From NCBI RefSeq assembly GCF_026167665.1, contig NZ_CP098740.1, positions 4,340,001-4,404,000 on the forward strand: DNA of 64,000 nt, read 5' to 3'. Source of the DNA: Streptomyces drozdowiczii. GTDB taxonomy: Bacteria; Actinomycetota; Actinomycetes; Streptomycetales; Streptomycetaceae. Every line of letters starts with the position of its first letter. The first letter of the stretch is position 1. The translations under genes were made by a program, and so were the position numbers. Below the pieces are notes generated by a model, which searched no databases, was not told where the DNA came from, and was given only the letters and a program-made list of their open reading frames with translations. Shown here one piece after another: positions 62,327 through 64,000 of the stretch.

Positions 62327-62362
62327 GAAGCCCTCACCTTCCGCCGGGAAGGTGAGGGCTTC
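62327..62362. terminator. Bidirectional terminator between the MBL gene and nagE2
   Basis: A perfect 14-bp stem (62327-62340 with 62349-62362) with an 8-base loop lies between convergent stops at 62299 and 62380. Confidence 0.88.
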
Positions 62363-62379
62363 GAGCTGTCGGGCCGGAC

Positions 62380-63639
62380 CTACTTGGTCAGGTCCTCGAT
62401 CTCCTCCTCGGGCTCACGGCCCGGGGTGGTGAGGTTGAACTTGGTGATCGCGAAGCGGAAGACCACGTAGTACAGAGCGGCGAAGACAAGACCGATCGGG
62501 ATGATCAGCCAGGGCTTCGTGTCGAGCTTCCAGTACAAGGCGTAGTCGATGAGACCGGCCGAGAAGTTGAAGCCCGCGTGGACGCCGAGCGCCCAGGTCA
62601 CAGCCAGCGACACGGCGGTGAGGACCGCGTGGATCACGTACAGCAGCGGCGCGATGAACATGAACGAGAACTCGATCGGCTCGGTCACACCGGTGACGAA
62701 CGAGGTCAGCGCGAGCGAGACCATCATGCCCATCACGGCCTTGCGGCGCTCGGGGCGAGCGGTGTGCGCGATGGCGATCGCGGCGGCCGGGAGGCCGAAC
62801 ATCATGATCGGGAAGAAGCCCGACATGAACATACCGGCAGACGGGTCACCCGCGAGGAAGCGGCCGTAGTCGCCGTGCGCGACCTCGCCGGCGGCGTCGG
62901 TGAAGTCACCGAGCTGGAACCAGGCGACGGTGTTCACGAACTGGTGCATGCCGATCGGGATCAGCCCACGGTTGATCAGGCCGAACAGCGCGGCGCCGCC
63001 GGAGCCGAGACCGGTCATCCACTCGCCGAAGTTGGATATGCCGTCACCGATCGGCTCCCAGACCAGGCCGAAGAAGACACCGACGATGACGCCGACGAAC
63101 GCCATGATGATCGGGACCAGGCGGCGGCCGTTGAAGAAGCCGAGCCAGTCGACCAGCTTCTTGCGGTGGTACCGCTGCCACAGGACCGCGGTGAGCAGAC
63201 CCATGATGATGCCGCCGAGGACACCGGGGTCGTTGAACGTCGCGGCGACGTCGACACCCTTGTTGGCCGTCGTGTTGACCACGGCGTCGGTGACGGGGAA
63301 CGCCTGGAGCACCTTGCTGTAGACCAGGAAGCCCACGAGAGCGGCGAGGGCGGTGGAGCCGTCCGCCTTCTTCGCGAAGCCGATGGCCACACCGACGCAG
63401 AACAGGATGGGCAGGGAGCCGGTGATCGCGCTGCCGGCGTTGCCGAAGACAGCTGCGACCTTGTCCCACCCGAGCCCGTCGGCGCCGAACACGTCCGGCT
63501 GGCCGAGGCGGACCATGAGGCCGGCGGCCGGGAGCACCGCGATCGGCAGCTGCAGGCTGCGACCCACCTTCTGCAGGCCCTGGAACAGGCCGGAGCCCCG
63601 CTTCTTCGCGGGGGCCGCCGTAGCGGTGGCCGTACTCAT
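62380..63639 (-). CDS. nagE2: PTS N-acetylglucosamine transporter subunit IIC (NagE2)
   Basis: A 419-residue EIIC membrane protein with about ten helices. It shows LQKVGRSLQLPIAVLPAAGL at the start, GMHQFVNTVAWFQLG and the substrate-site segment GVTEPIEFSFMFIAPLLYV. EIIB is not fused, as in Streptomyces where NagF supplies it. It imports and phosphorylates GlcNAc. GGAGGAAG precedes ATG 63639. Two dre operators upstream indicate DasR control, and a second EIIC gene lies upstream on the same strand. Confidence 0.93.
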   Translation of the reverse strand: MSTATATAAPAKKRGSGLFQGLQKVGRSLQLPIAVLPAAGLMVRLGQPDVFGADGLGWDKVAAVFGNAGSAITGSLPILFCVGVAIGFAKKADGSTALAALVGFLVYSKVLQAFPVTDAVVNTTANKGVDVAATFNDPGVLGGIIMGLLTAVLWQRYHRKKLVDWLGFFNGRRLVPIIMAFVGVIVGVFFGLVWEPIGDGISNFGEWMTGLGSGGAALFGLINRGLIPIGMHQFVNTVAWFQLGDFTDAAGEVAHGDYGRFLAGDPSAGMFMSGFFPIMMFGLPAAAIAIAHTARPERRKAVMGMMVSLALTSFVTGVTEPIEFSFMFIAPLLYVIHAVLTAVSLAVTWALGVHAGFNFSAGLIDYALYWKLDTKPWLIIPIGLVFAALYYVVFRFAITKFNLTTPGREPEEEIEDLTK

Positions 63640-63724
63640 CAACTTCCTCCAGTAAGCAAGGCGCCGCCGGGGACAGGGGGTTTTGGGTGGGCGACGACTC
63701 GAGAAACGCGTCGCGCGAGCTTCG

Positions 63725-63757
63725 CGTGGTCTGGACCACTGAGTGGTGTAGACCAGT
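63725..63757 (-). promoter_or_regulatory. Two adjacent DasR operators (dre) of nagE2
   Basis: CGTGGTCTGGACCACT (63725-63740) and AGTGGTGTAGACCAGT (63742-63757) both match the dre pattern ACTGGTCTAGACCACT and are separated by one base. A TACAAC hexamer (-10-like, minus strand) overlaps the distal end at about 63756-63761. Bound DasR would cover the promoter; glucosamine-6-phosphate would release it. Confidence 0.85.
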
Positions 63758-63840
63758 TGTAGCACGGTGAGGGTTAGATAAGGAACCTGCAATTTGCGAC
63801 TACTTCGCAGCAGCTACCGCATACGCACCGTGACATGCGA

Positions 63841-63870
63841 AAAGCCCCCGGACCGCATGGTCCGGGGGCC
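63841..63870 (-). terminator. Intrinsic terminator of the upstream EIIC gene
   Basis: A perfect 11-bp stem (63845-63855 with 63860-63870) is followed on the minus strand by TTTT (63841-63844), ending the gene whose stop is at 63903. Confidence 0.9.
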
Positions 63871-63902
63871 GCGCTCACAAGGTCAGTGACCTTGCATAAA
63901 GG

Positions 63903-64000
63903 CTACTTGGTGAGGTTCCTCTCGATGTCCTCCTCGACCTCCTCGGGCTCCCGGCCCGGGGTCGGAAGGTTGAACTTGGTGATCGCGAACCGGAAGATCA
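63903..64000 (-). CDS. C-terminal end of a second PTS EIIC, NagE1 position (partial)
   Basis: Only the last 32 codons are visible, translating as FRFAITKFNLPTPGREPEEV...LTK, nearly the same as the C-terminus of NagE2. It is a tandem paralogue; in S. coelicolor nagE1 and nagE2 are neighbours and NagE2 is the main GlcNAc permease. The rest lies beyond the window. Confidence 0.8.
   Translation of the reverse strand, partial: IFRFAITKFNLPTPGREPEEVEEDIERNLTK

Overview
The window is chromosomal DNA from a Streptomyces. It has very high G+C with G/C third positions, GTG/TTG starts, a tmRNA tag ending in ALAA, an SsgA-like sporulation protein, a LAETG sortase substrate, DasR-type operators and the MatAB glycan locus. 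Gene order follows the conserved core of the Streptomyces chromosome (roughly the SCO2974 to SCO2906 interval of S. coelicolor, from memory). I see no CRISPR array, insertion sequence, prophage or secondary-metabolite cluster.

Layout, 1-12.5 kb: the tail of a Ser/Thr kinase, kinase pkaB, prfB, a sortase-anchored surface protein, a small zinc-ribbon membrane protein, ftsE-ftsX, an exported S41 protease, smpB and ssrA (tmRNA), then matA-matB and an overlapping acyltransferase for a PNAG-like exopolysaccharide. 12.5-19 kb: narK and its likely regulator nnaR, two tail-to-tail GNAT acetyltransferases, a HelD-type helicase and a compact structured RNA that I propose is a small RNA. 19-29 kb: ACT-domain malic enzyme, HU protein, murA, yqgE, a DUF3039 protein, and a DasR-controlled amino-sugar ABC transporter with a GH20 hexosaminidase.

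29-45 kb: a three-subunit molybdenum hydroxylase operon, tRNA-Cys, an MFS pump, an SF2 helicase, an IclR regulator, an exported Lon-like (S16) protease, a four-gene glycine-betaine/choline-type ABC importer, and a divergent Lrp-hpd pair for tyrosine catabolism. 45-57 kb: a TPR membrane protein with a polyglutamine tail, a GlcD-type oxidase, ssgG, two RDD membrane proteins (one with a 94-bp palindromic element inside its coding sequence), an M6 metalloprotease, the NAD salvage pair pncA/pncB, clpS and a DUF2017 protein. 57-64 kb: an amino-acid permease with a structured leader, the Mec-CysO-CysM cysteine pathway with a short leader peptide, an MBL-fold hydrolase, and nagE2 followed by the end of a second PTS EIIC (nagE1 position).

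Two themes link distant genes. DasR-type operators lie before the ABC/hexosaminidase operon and before nagE2, so chito-oligosaccharide uptake and GlcNAc PTS uptake are probably co-regulated. A quality warning also applies: at least eleven places in conserved genes behave as if one base is missing, nearly always in a short C or G run. Genes affected are prfB, the S41 protease, matB, yqgE, the hexosaminidase, the molybdenum hydroxylase FAD subunit (four sites), its Mo subunit, and the M6 protease. The uniform direction suggests an uncorrected sequence rather than eight broken genes.
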